Shown: positions 1 to 6,680, counted from the stretch's first letter. The stretch is DNA of 8,434 nt from Candidatus Forterrea sp. (GCA_020717885.1 DYDN01000039.1:1-8434), one strand, 5' to 3'. Numbers and translations: made by a program. The notes: generated by a model not told the origin, from the letters alone.

Positions 1-50
1 CAGCAGATTACTGAGAACAGTTACAAGCTAACCAATTCATTGGTTAGTAA

Positions 51-422
51 TTGACGAAGATTTACCCGTCTGTCCCGGTTATTTATTCAAAGATTTATAA
101 ATTTAATATTGAGAGGGGCGTGCAGACTTTAAACCAAATTGAAAAAGAAGGGGTTTCAGCTTATGCCGGGGTTCATCCATGCACTCAAGTGGCGTGCGGG
201 ATGTACATTACGCTTACTGGAATGGTTCTTCGCTGTCCTGGCGATGATGTGACAGAATTTGGAAGTGTTTGGGATAAATCAGTTGAAGAGATTTGGAAAA
301 ATTCAGAGAACTTTAAGCGCGCTGGAACATATAATTGCAAGTGCCCCCCAAAGCAGGGAAAATCAATTCCTAATGGGTTTTACGATAAGGTGCTTAAGAG
401 ATTGAAGAAGAATTATTCTTAA
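51..422 (+). CDS. C-terminal SPASM part of a radical SAM protein, 5' part missing or frameshifted
   Basis: This frame encodes 123 residues resembling the C-terminal auxiliary-cluster (SPASM-like) region of archaeal radical SAM proteins. Cysteines lie at 44, 49, 62, 96 and 98, in the contexts HPCTQVACG, LRCPGDD and YNCKCPPKQGKS. The segment FGSVWDKSVEEIWKNSE is the usual SPASM linker. Such regions bind extra iron-sulfur clusters and normally follow a TIM-barrel with a CxxxCxxC motif, which is absent here. The frame opens with TTG at 51, directly after two in-frame stops (45-50), and I see no ribosome binding site, so I doubt this is a true start. Positions 1-48 in frame 1 and 50-76 in frame 2 also read plausibly (the latter IDEDLPVCP), which suggests an upstream part of the same gene in other frames. 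The substrate cannot be inferred. The SPASM assignment is fairly sure; whether the gene is intact is not. Confidence 0.6.
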   Translation: MTKIYPSVPVIYSKIYKFNIERGVQTLNQIEKEGVSAYAGVHPCTQVACGMYITLTGMVLRCPGDDVTEFGSVWDKSVEEIWKNSENFKRAGTYNCKCPPKQGKSIPNGFYDKVLKRLKKNYS

Positions 423-425
423 TTA

Positions 426-818
426 CTATTTACTTTTTTTGGCATCCGCCGCCATTTTTGTCCGCATGTTAATCCATCTTGTCTGCCTGGCAATATCGGC
501 AAGCTCTCTGGCTCGTCCTTCGGCCTCTGCAATTGGTTTGCCTTTTTTTCTTTGTTCCCTAAAAACAGCCTATTGGAATTCAGTGAGGAATTTTTCAAAA
601 TTTCCAAATGTTTTTCTTTTCATCCCTCGTCACATTCTTTCTATATCACGCACTGCTTGTTGCGCAGCAGGCTGAGTATGTTTTAATTCCGCCGCCGCAT
701 TTTGAAATTGCTTTTTTATTGGAGGCTTTCTTTTTGCTCTTATCGTAGTTCTCATCATATGGAATACGCCCTGTTTTTGTTTTAATTCTTTCGCCACAGG
801 GTATTGTTTATGCCCCAT
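426..818 (-). pseudogene. possible degenerate gene for a small basic protein, two in-frame stops
   Basis: The 390 bases between the SPASM fragment and rfcL hold no plus-strand gene I can support. On the minus strand one frame from ATG (818-816) runs to TAG (428-426), about 130 codons, interrupted by TGA at 632-630 and TAG at 572-570. Both outer parts look coding. The first 62 residues are rich in K, R, Q and A (for example RAKRKPPIKKQFQN). The last 47 form a charged helix-like stretch (AEAEGRARELADIARQTRW). The 19 residues between the stops (for example KRKTFGNFEKFLTEFQ) are also plausible protein. I do not recognise the family. The 5' end overlaps the start of rfcL by 9 nt, so a later start such as the ATG at 760 is possible. 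It may be a decayed gene, two tiny ORFs, or chance. Confidence is low. Confidence 0.33.
781..787 (+). promoter_or_regulatory. TATA-like box of rfcL, leaderless promoter
   Basis: TTTAATT is centred about 26 nt upstream of the ATG at 810, the spacing expected when an archaeal transcript starts at the start codon. No GGTGAT-type site precedes that ATG, which fits leaderless translation. This is inferred from spacing alone. Confidence 0.4.
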
Positions 819-2114
819 GATCTTTTTACTGATAAATATGTTCCAAAGAATTTTGAGGAGTTCATTGGGAACGTTGAAATAGTTGATAGAGCAATCGCTT
901 GGGCGAAGGTGTGGCAAGAGGGCACGCGCCAAAAACCATTATTTTTGTATGGTGCTTCAGGTGTAGGAAAAACCGCTCTTGCGTTTTTAATCGCAAAAGA
1001 GATGGGTTGGCAGTTATTTGAGATGAATGCCTCTGATTTGCGCGATAAGGATTCAATAGAAAGAATCGCTGGCGCAGCAACTTCAAACTCTTCTCTCTTT
1101 GGCGGCAAGCGGCTCATCCTTCTGGACGAGGTAGATGGTCTTCAGTCCCAAGACAGGGGGGGTGCGGGCGCGATTAATTCAATAATTAAAGAAGCAAACA
1201 ACCCAGTAATTCTAACAGCAAATGATGCGTATGATAAAAAATTAGTTTCACTAAGAGCAACAACAGAAATGCTTGAATTTAAAAAAATAAATTATTTAAG
1301 TATTGCAAAACATTTGAGGGGAATTGCTGCTAAAGAGAATATTGAGTTTGATGAGGAAGCAGTTAAGGAGCTCGCAAAGAATTGCGGGGGGGATATGCGT
1401 AGCGCTCTTCTTGATATTCAATCATTAGCCCCAAAAGTCACGATGGAGAATGTTAAAGCGCTTTCTTTTAGAGAAAGAAAGGAGAAAGTTTTTCCAATTA
1501 TGGGAAAAATTTTCAAGGGGCGCTCAATTAAAGAAATTAAAGAGGCAGTTGACTCCGCAGACATTTCAACGGACATGCTTTCTTTGTGGGTGGAGGAAAA
1601 TATTCCAAGACAATTTGATGCAATTGACGCGGGGCGAGCATTTGATGTTCTTAGCCGTGCGGATGTGTTTAATGGAAGAATAATGAATCGCCAGCATTGG
1701 GGATTTTTAAAATACTCAATTTTTCTCTCAACTGCGGGGGTAGGTTTATCAAAAACAAAGGAGTATCACTCATTTATTCCAATGGCGTTTCCTTCAATTC
1801 TTTCCTCGCTTTCCTCCTCCTCTCCAAAGAGAGAGATGAGAAAGAAAATTGCGGCAAAAATTGGCGAGAAAATGCACTGCTCAAGAAGAGACGCGCTTGC
1901 GGACTTGCCGTTTTTGCTTGAATTAATTAAGAGTGAGAAATACGCAAAGGATTTTGCGTGCTATTTTGGTTTTGATGAAGCTGAACTCGCTTTCTTGTAT
2001 GGAAAAAAATCAGATGATAAAAAAATTGCGGAGCTTTTTAAAGAAGCAAAAGGAATTGAGAAAAACATGATTCTTGAGCGGCTTCATGGCAAGCAAGCCA
2101 CGCTTTTTGGGTGA
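810..2114 (+). CDS. rfcL: replication factor C large subunit (clamp loader)
   Basis: This is the large subunit of the archaeal RFC clamp loader, which uses ATP to load the PCNA ring onto primed DNA. The product is 434 residues, normal for the family. The start MPHDLFTDKYVPKNFEEFIGN matches the usual N-terminus. The AAA+ motifs are in order: Walker A GASGVGKT (48-55), Walker B LILLDEVDG (102-110), sensor 1 LTAND (135-139) and sensor 2 GGDMRSALLD (193-202). A helical collar domain follows. The protein ends in KQATLFG, a PIP-box-like tail that would bind PCNA. A TTG six bases upstream (804) is in frame, but the ATG at 810 gives the conserved N-terminus and the correct TATA spacing. The RFC small subunit gene is not in the window. 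Two runs of seven G (1156-1162 and 1386-1392) are in frame, so this gene shows no homopolymer damage. Confidence 0.95.
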   Translation: MPHDLFTDKYVPKNFEEFIGNVEIVDRAIAWAKVWQEGTRQKPLFLYGASGVGKTALAFLIAKEMGWQLFEMNASDLRDKDSIERIAGAATSNSSLFGGKRLILLDEVDGLQSQDRGGAGAINSIIKEANNPVILTANDAYDKKLVSLRATTEMLEFKKINYLSIAKHLRGIAAKENIEFDEEAVKELAKNCGGDMRSALLDIQSLAPKVTMENVKALSFRERKEKVFPIMGKIFKGRSIKEIKEAVDSADISTDMLSLWVEENIPRQFDAIDAGRAFDVLSRADVFNGRIMNRQHWGFLKYSIFLSTAGVGLSKTKEYHSFIPMAFPSILSSLSSSSPKREMRKKIAAKIGEKMHCSRRDALADLPFLLELIKSEKYAKDFACYFGFDEAELAFLYGKKSDDKKIAELFKEAKGIEKNMILERLHGKQATLFG

Positions 2115-2133
2115 ATGGTGCGTCAAAATTGGC

Positions 2134-2141
2134 TTTATTAA
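2134..2141 (+). promoter_or_regulatory. TATA-like box of the Tes-like operon
   Basis: TTTATTAA lies in the 65-bp gap after rfcL. Transcription would start near 2163, leaving a leader of about 17 nt that carries the ribosome binding site at 2168-2174. This is a weak inference from composition and spacing. Confidence 0.3.
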
Positions 2142-2167
2142 GTTTTTGTGTCCATTTTTTCGTTGTT

Positions 2168-2174
2168 GGGTGAT
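2168..2174 (+). promoter_or_regulatory. ribosome binding site that sets the TTG start
   Basis: GGGTGAT, complementary to the archaeal 16S 3' end, stands 5 nt before TTG at 2180. It is the main reason for choosing this TTG start. Confidence 0.65.
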
Positions 2175-2179
2175 AATAG

Positions 2180-3838
2180 TTGAAGAAGAAACCAATTGTT
2201 TCAAGCGTTTCGCAAACATACGGGCATAAGTTGCCTTATGTTACGCGCTCTATTTGTCCTGAATGTAAACGCCCAATTGCTGCAACAATGTATGCAAAAA
2301 GCGGAAAAGTTTTTCTTAAGAGAAAATGCAAAGAGCACGGAGTGTTTGATGAAGTTTATTGGGACTCAGCCGCTGAGTTTGAGCGTGCAAGAAAATTTGC
2401 AAATGAAAGCACGGGGATATCCACTCACAATGTTTGTTTTACAAATAACAATGGTTCTAATTGTCCTTTTGATTGCGGGCTTTGCACAAATCACCATAAT
2501 CACACTGCTCTAGCAAATATTGCTGTTACAAATAGGTGTGACCTTTCTTGCTGGTATTGTTTCTTTTATGCAAAAGAAGGGGACCCGATTTACGAGCCCT
2601 CACTTGAAAAAATTGACGAGATGTTAAAGAATTTACGCGCGCAGAGGCCAACTCCCCCAAATGCAATTCAGTTTACGGGCGGCGAACCAACACTTAGAAA
2701 AGATATTATTGAAATTTTAAAACTTGCAAGAAAGCGCGGCTTTGAACATGTTCAGCTTAATACCCATGGAATAAATTTAGCAAATACCCCGGGTTTAGCA
2801 AAGAAAGTTGAAAAAGCAGGGGTCTCAACTATTTATCTTTCATTTGATGGGGTTAGCGCAAAAACTAATCCAAAGAATCATTATGAGATTCCAAGAATAT
2901 TAAATGAGTGCAGAAAAGCAGGTATTGGTATTGTTCTTGTTCCTACTTTGATTAAGGGGATTAATGATCATGAGATTGGCGCAATAATTGATTTTGCTCT
3001 AAACAATATTGATGTTATTAGGGGAGTTAACTTCCAGCCAGTTTCTTTTGTTGGAAGAATGCCAAAATCCCTGCGGCAAAAAGAGAGAATAACAATTCCT
3101 AAAGCTACAGAGCTTATTGAGAAGCACTCAAAGGGTGCAATTAAGCAGCGCGACTTCTTTCCAGTGCCGTGTGTTTCTTCGATTACGGATTTCATTGAGA
3201 CAGTTACAAACCGCGAACAGTACACAATGAATATTCACTTTGCTTGCGGTGAAGCAACTTACCTCTTCCTTGATGATGCTGATAAAGTTGTTCCTCTTCC
3301 TGAGTTTTTTGATGTGGAGCGTTTTTTTAATTATCTAAATGCGCATACAAAGAATATTGAGTCTTGGAAATCAAAGGGGATTAGTCACGCAAAGTATGTT
3401 GAGCTTGCGAAATTATTGTTTGAGATTAATTCTTGTATTGATAGAAAGAAGTTGCCAAAAGGTCTTGACCTTAGTAAATTATTGTTTGATGTTCTAATAA
3501 GGCACGATTATTCTACCTTGGGGCAGTTCCACCACAAATCTCTCTTTATTGGCATGATGCACTTTATGGACTTGTATAATTATGACCAGCAGAGGGTTGA
3601 GAGGTGTGATATTCACTATGCAATGCCCGATGGAAGAATTGTTCCTTTTTGCGCATTTAATGTTGTTCCGGAACTTTATAGAGACAAGATTCAGAGGCAG
3701 TTCGCACTTCCTTGGAATGAGTGGGCTAAATCAAATCCAAGAACTGATCCTTCATACAAGTACAAGCGTGATGCGGCAAAATTATCTTCAGAGCAGATAT
3801 ATAAGAAAACTTATTTGCACAAAAAAAAGTTTTGGTGA
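2180..3838 (+). CDS. tes: tetraether lipid synthase-like radical SAM protein (Tes / MJ0619 family)
   Basis: The product is a 552-residue radical SAM enzyme of the family that includes tetraether lipid synthase, which couples two archaeol-type lipid tails to make membrane-spanning GDGT or macrocyclic lipids. The N-terminus has CPEC (26-29) and a further Cys in KCKEHG (50), fitting the rubredoxin-like iron site known in Tes. CPFDCGLC (95-102) follows, then the radical SAM motif CDLSCWYC (120-127, CxxxCxxC) and the SAM-binding FTGGEP (165-170). Later cysteines at 331, 356 (HFACGEA), 476 and 491 (VPFCAFN) could bind auxiliary [4Fe-4S] clusters. Length and cysteine layout match the family. Start TTG at 2180 is supported by the site at 2168-2174. 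The next gene begins 4 nt after the stop, so an operon is likely. Related enzymes with other lipid or pterin substrates exist, so the exact reaction is an inference from family. Confidence 0.82.
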   Translation: MKKKPIVSSVSQTYGHKLPYVTRSICPECKRPIAATMYAKSGKVFLKRKCKEHGVFDEVYWDSAAEFERARKFANESTGISTHNVCFTNNNGSNCPFDCGLCTNHHNHTALANIAVTNRCDLSCWYCFFYAKEGDPIYEPSLEKIDEMLKNLRAQRPTPPNAIQFTGGEPTLRKDIIEILKLARKRGFEHVQLNTHGINLANTPGLAKKVEKAGVSTIYLSFDGVSAKTNPKNHYEIPRILNECRKAGIGIVLVPTLIKGINDHEIGAIIDFALNNIDVIRGVNFQPVSFVGRMPKSLRQKERITIPKATELIEKHSKGAIKQRDFFPVPCVSSITDFIETVTNREQYTMNIHFACGEATYLFLDDADKVVPLPEFFDVERFFNYLNAHTKNIESWKSKGISHAKYVELAKLLFEINSCIDRKKLPKGLDLSKLLFDVLIRHDYSTLGQFHHKSLFIGMMHFMDLYNYDQQRVERCDIHYAMPDGRIVPFCAFNVVPELYRDKIQRQFALPWNEWAKSNPRTDPSYKYKRDAAKLSSEQIYKKTYLHKKKFW

Positions 3839-3839
3839 T
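3834..3839 (+). promoter_or_regulatory. ribosome binding site overlapping the upstream stop codon
   Basis: GGTGAT spans the TGA stop of the Tes-like gene (3836-3838) and sits 3 nt before GTG at 3843. This points to translational coupling and fixes the start of the following small gene. Confidence 0.6.
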
Positions 3840-3842
3840 GTT

Positions 3843-4187
3843 GTGAAGGCAGAGAAAAAAGCATCAAAGAAAGCGGTTTCCTCCCCGCAGGAAAATACTA
3901 ATCAGCCAAGGGCGCCGTTTGAGGAAGTTAAATTTCTTCATTTTTCTTTTTCTGGAATCAAAACAAAAGAGGATGTGGCATATTTACAATACAAATTGCT
4001 TTTGATTCCTGAAGTACTTCAGGCGCACATCGATTTTAACTCAAAGAAGGGCACGATAATTCGTCTTCCGTATGCAAATTTTTCAACTAAACTTCGCGAG
4101 CTTGGAATTGAACCAAAATATAGTTTAGTTGAGTGGGTTCCTTACGACGAAATGATGAAACGTAACTTTGTTTGCATGAAAAAATAG
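3843..4187 (+). CDS. small HMA-like-fold protein co-transcribed with the Tes-like gene
   Basis: The product has 114 residues and belongs to no family I can name. A lysine-rich, probably disordered N-terminus (1-27) precedes a pattern fitting a ferredoxin-like babbab fold: strand VKFLHFSFSG (29-38), helix around 42-57, strands around 58-77, helix STKLRELG (81-88) and a last strand near 94-100. This resembles heavy-metal-associated (HMA) domains, but the metal-binding CxxC between strand 1 and helix 1 is absent (SGIKTKED instead). The only cysteine is at 111. The open frame extends upstream into the Tes-like gene, but that part is the out-of-frame shadow of that gene. GTG at 3843 with GGTGAT upstream is the better start. 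Four bases separate it from the Tes-like stop, so it is probably an accessory factor for, or regulator of, that enzyme. Function unknown. Confidence 0.75.
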   Translation: MKAEKKASKKAVSSPQENTNQPRAPFEEVKFLHFSFSGIKTKEDVAYLQYKLLLIPEVLQAHIDFNSKKGTIIRLPYANFSTKLRELGIEPKYSLVEWVPYDEMMKRNFVCMKK

Positions 4188-4246
4188 TGTTTGTTTTATT
4201 TCCCGCTTTTTTAATTTGTTTAGAAGTGTTTCTCGTTTTTTTTGGA
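4188..4246. terminator. T-rich bidirectional termination region between convergent genes
   Basis: This 59-bp gap lies between the stop of the small HMA-like gene (+) and that of the secreted protein (-). On the plus strand it holds several T runs, including eight T near 4235-4242, as expected of archaeal intrinsic termination. A-rich tracts serving the minus strand are weaker. No hairpin is obvious. Confidence 0.4.
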
Positions 4247-5035
4247 TTATTCCTCTTTTATTGTGGAGTGCTTCTCAACAAAGTCCTCAATCTTTCCATA
4301 AATTCCTTTTCTCTGCCAAACAAGCCCCGCAAGAATTATAATTATTATTGCAATAAGCGCCATTCCTTCTCTGCTCTTAAATAAGAATGTATTGATTGCA
4401 TTAATGTCCACTACGGGTTCAATTTTTTTCCACAGAACATAATTGAGTGCGAGCCGGTTTCCGCTTTTGTATCCCGCCCAATTGACAACTTTTCTTGCGC
4501 CGCTACTACTTATTATTGCATCAGGCTGAATAGTGCCCTTTATTTCGGCTCCCGGAGGAAGTTCAATACTTATCGTGGTTTTTTCAGGGATTATCCATAA
4601 GCCCGATTGGTAGAATGAATTAAAGTAATCCACTTTGATGCTGTACTCGGTAAGCATTGTTGCCTCCTTGCCTTTTGCAGTTAATGGCTCGGTGAGTGAA
4701 TAACTTATTTGTAAATAACTTTGATCCCCTTCAGTATACGCGATTTGTTTATTGGTTGACTTATCTCCAAGGCTTGGAGTAAATAGTGGGTTAATCTTTG
4801 TCCATTCTTCAAGTATTGTTCCTAATGCCGTGCTTTTGTCCCTAAATTGTGCTTTCGCCAAATCATCCTTGAATGTTATAAAAAACTTTTCAACAACGCT
4901 ATCAGAGCCGTCAGGATTAATTTGTATGTTGATGTTGTGCCCGCTGAGCGAATAATTGAGTACTTCTGCGGCAAAAGCCGTTTGTGCAAATAACAGTATT
5001 ATGGCAAGTGCTAAAAAAACCCAGGTTCTTTTCAT
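4247..5035 (-). CDS. secreted protein anchored by a C-terminal membrane helix
   Basis: The product has 262 residues. The N-terminus is a clear signal peptide: MKRT, a hydrophobic core, then a likely signal peptidase cut after QTAFA (near residue 22). An extracytoplasmic region of about 200 residues follows with beta-rich character and segments such as WIIPEKTTISIELPPGAEI. A single membrane helix spans about 225-240 (MALIAIIIIILAGLVW). A short charged cytoplasmic tail (241-262) ends the chain. This is type I topology, with the folded part outside the cell. Archaeal genomes contain many uncharacterised proteins of this build, and I do not recognise a specific family or catalytic motif. It is convergent with the Tes-like operon and divergent from the metallo-beta-lactamase-fold gene. 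No Shine-Dalgarno site is seen, and a TATA-like box about 25 nt upstream suggests a leaderless mRNA. Confidence 0.8.
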   Translation of the reverse strand: MKRTWVFLALAIILLFAQTAFAAEVLNYSLSGHNINIQINPDGSDSVVEKFFITFKDDLAKAQFRDKSTALGTILEEWTKINPLFTPSLGDKSTNKQIAYTEGDQSYLQISYSLTEPLTAKGKEATMLTEYSIKVDYFNSFYQSGLWIIPEKTTISIELPPGAEIKGTIQPDAIISSSGARKVVNWAGYKSGNRLALNYVLWKKIEPVVDINAINTFLFKSREGMALIAIIIIILAGLVWQRKGIYGKIEDFVEKHSTIKEE

Positions 5036-5054
5036 AGCATAATGGTGTTTCTTT

Positions 5055-5066
5055 GTTTTTTTAATT
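5055..5066 (-). promoter_or_regulatory. TATA-like box of the secreted protein gene
   Basis: On the minus strand AATTAAAAAAAC is centred about 25 nt upstream of the ATG at 5035, the spacing for a leaderless archaeal transcript. It forms a divergent promoter region with the box at 5117-5123. Confidence 0.4.
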
Positions 5067-5116
5067 CTTCGTTTTGTGTCTTAACTCATTTTGTCCAGGT
5101 AATTTTGGGTTATCCA

Positions 5117-5123
5117 TTTAAAT
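5117..5123 (+). promoter_or_regulatory. TATA-like box of the UPF0173-like gene
   Basis: TTTAAAT is centred 26 nt before ATG 5146, matching leaderless spacing and favouring ATG 5146 over the in-frame TTG at 5140. Confidence 0.45.
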
Positions 5124-5145
5124 CCTCTTTGTTTCCAATTTGTAT

Positions 5146-5823
5146 ATGGTTGAGCTAAAATATCACGGTCACTCTTTTTTTAGTGTGCATGTTCCTGCTT
5201 CAACAGTATTAATTGACCCGATTTTTGAGTCAAGTAAGTGTGTTTTAAAGAAAAAATCCCGCATTCGCGCAAAAGCCACCGACTTCAAGAAGGTCTCTCT
5301 TATATTAATAACCAATGAAACCCCTGAACATTTTGACAAAGAGGCGGTTAGGGAAATTGCAATGAAGCATAGTGCGCTTGTTGTTGCGCATGAGAGTGTA
5401 CTTCAAAAGCTTGACTTGCCGAGGAGCCTTAAGGCGCCTATTATTTCTAATGCCGATCTTACTCTTCGCGGAGTGAAAATTAAAGCAAAGACCGCGCATT
5501 TCCCAAAAAGCTTTTACCCTTTGGGATTTTTGCTTGAGTGCGCAGGAAAAAAGATTTATCATGCTGGTGTGACAACTCTTCTTGATGATTTTAATCAGAT
5601 AAAAACAAATATTGCGTTGCTCCCGATTAGTTCAAAGACAATGGATGTAGTTGATGCTGTTCGCGCAACAAAACTAATGAAACCTGACTTTGTAATTCCA
5701 ATGCAACATGATGTTTTTGAGGACAAAAAAATTGACATCCCTGATTTTAAGAGGAGAATAGAAAAAAGCGTTCTAAAAACAAAACCCATTCTGCTTGACA
5801 TGGGCGGGGCGATAAAGTTGTGA
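5146..5823 (+). CDS. metallo-beta-lactamase-fold protein, UPF0173/UlaG-like, with degenerate metal site
   Basis: The product has 225 residues, the usual size of UPF0173 metal-dependent hydrolases. Typical landmarks are present: YHGHSFFSV (6-14), VLIDPIF (21-27), GFLLECAGKKIYHAG (127-141) and IALLPIS (156-162). The metal ligands are largely altered. The HxHxDH motif reads NETPEH (57-62), keeping only the last His. The Asp of HAGDT is Val142 (HAGVTTL). The C-terminal PMHYG motif is PMQHD, with the His moved by one place (188). His118 may be the retained motif-3 ligand. The fold assignment is firm. The protein is probably not a standard two-metal hydrolase and may bind a ligand or act as a pseudoenzyme, which is inference. 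ATG 5146 is chosen for its TATA spacing. A tiny membrane protein gene follows 5 nt after the stop. Confidence 0.8.
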   Translation: MVELKYHGHSFFSVHVPASTVLIDPIFESSKCVLKKKSRIRAKATDFKKVSLILITNETPEHFDKEAVREIAMKHSALVVAHESVLQKLDLPRSLKAPIISNADLTLRGVKIKAKTAHFPKSFYPLGFLLECAGKKIYHAGVTTLLDDFNQIKTNIALLPISSKTMDVVDAVRATKLMKPDFVIPMQHDVFEDKKIDIPDFKRRIEKSVLKTKPILLDMGGAIKL

Positions 5824-5828
5824 GTTTT

Positions 5829-5954
5829 ATGTGGGAAGAAATTCTCTTGGTAATTGTTGCAGTAATTATAATCCTTATTTTGTTTGGTTTTGGGATGAAA
5901 TTAAAAGCGCATGATAATATGCAGCTTGAAAAGTACTTCAAGAAGAAATACTGA
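5829..5954 (+). CDS. 41-residue single-helix membrane protein
   Basis: A short complete frame runs from ATG 5829 to TGA 5952-5954. It encodes MWEE, a strongly hydrophobic helix of about 18 residues (ILLVIVAVIIILILFGFG), then a charged, probably amphipathic tail ending in EKYFKKKY. It lies 5 nt downstream of the UPF0173-like gene and is probably co-transcribed. Its topology (short N-terminus, helix, FG hinge, amphipathic tail) loosely resembles TatA, but it is shorter than typical TatA and lacks the conserved residues after the hinge, so I do not call it TatA. The clean signal of a membrane helix followed by positive charge, and the placement, argue for a real gene. Function unknown. It might tether or assist the preceding protein at the membrane. 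Confidence 0.6.
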   Translation: MWEEILLVIVAVIIILILFGFGMKLKAHDNMQLEKYFKKKY

Positions 5955-5979
5955 TCAAACCAACTTATTTTTCCCGATT

Positions 5980-6613
5980 TTACTTTTTATATTCTTCAAA
6001 TCTTTTTTCTATTCTTTCCCAATGCAAGTTATTTATGAAGTTGTCAATATATGCCGCTCTTTTCGGGCCGTCTTTGTGGTAGTATGCGTGTTCAAACACG
6101 TCGCATGCAATTAGTGGCTGAGCGCCCAAATAGTCCCGTATCCGTGTTCATCAACAAGAAGGTTTCTTAGTTTTCCGTCGCCTAGTGCATCAATTACAAG
6201 TACTGCCCATCCGGAGTTTTTTGCTGAGAGTGCGGTGGCCTTAAAATCAGCTTTCCATTCTTCAATAGAACCAAAATCAGAAATAATTTTTATCACTACT
6301 TCCTTTGCTTTCTCGTTTTTTCCATCCCCTCCGAGGTTTTCCCAGAAAATATCGTGTAAAATAGCGCCATTTGCATTAAATGTTTCTCTTCTTTTGAGTT
6401 CCCCAAATTCAGAAAAGTTAGCATTAGCCCTATCGCGTAGAAGTTTTCCCCCTTCCGCGAGCTTTTTCTCAATCTCATTTCTTTTTACAACATACCCTTT
6501 GTGGGGGGGGTATTGTAGTGCCAGTCCGTTGTCTCTTGGCTCATTACTGTCGCCAAAAGTTTTTTTGCTTCCTCATCGCTATAAGGCCTTTTTTTTAGTA
6601 TGTGCTCAGCCAT
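5980..6613 (-). pseudogene. sod: Fe/Mn superoxide dismutase gene with two frameshifts
   Basis: Superoxide dismutase converts superoxide to oxygen and hydrogen peroxide. Joining three minus-strand frames restores a protein of about 211 residues, normal for the family. Part 1 (6613 to about 6511) starts MAEHILKKRPYSDEEAKK and reaches the first metal-ligand His in DWHYNT. Part 2 (about 6502 to 6111) holds HKGYV, FGELKRRETFNANG, the second ligand His in ILHDIFWENL, and the SOD core SGWAVLVIDALGDGKL. Part 3 (about 6122 to 5980) holds the last two ligands in CDVFEHAYY and then PKRAAYIDNF. The first break is at eight G on the plus strand (6503-6510). The second is at CCC (6125-6127), where one extra base would give IWGAQPLIACDVFEH, the normal family sequence, instead of stopping at 6113-6111. 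All four metal ligands survive, so decay is recent or the shifts are sequencing errors. Confidence 0.85.
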
Positions 6614-6670
6614 AATCCCCTCTCCCAGTGATTTTTCCTTGCTTAAGTTGTAATTTTCTATAGCGAAAGT

Positions 6671-6680
6671 AATTTAATTC
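6671..6680 (+). promoter_or_regulatory. TATA-like box of the coiled-coil membrane protein gene
   Basis: AATTTAATTC is centred about 25 nt upstream of ATG 6701, consistent with a leaderless transcript. It favours that ATG over an in-frame GTG at 6689. Confidence 0.4.

Noticed and set aside
570..572. Pyrrolysine at the internal TAG
   Set aside because: TAG is used as an ordinary stop at 4185-4187, and a TGA also interrupts the same frame, so recoding is not the simplest reading.
439..675. Plus-strand frame of 78 residues
   Set aside because: It mirrors the minus-strand basic frame; its composition is that of an antisense shadow and it has no initiation signal.
3582..3842. Upstream extension of the small HMA-like protein into the Tes-like gene
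   Set aside because: These codons are the out-of-frame shadow of the Tes-like gene. GTG 3843 has a GGTGAT site and a sensible N-terminus.
4172..4384. Plus-strand 70-residue frame
   Set aside because: It starts inside the HMA-like gene, crosses the T-rich terminator region and runs antisense to the secreted protein gene.
5829..5954. TatA
   Set aside because: The topology is similar, but the protein is shorter than usual and the conserved residues after the FG hinge are missing.
6296..6478. Minus-strand 60-residue frame
   Set aside because: It is another frame within the superoxide dismutase gene and contains none of its motifs.
6235..6615. Plus-strand 126-residue frame
   Set aside because: It is antisense to the superoxide dismutase gene, whose motifs and metal ligands are unmistakable on the minus strand.
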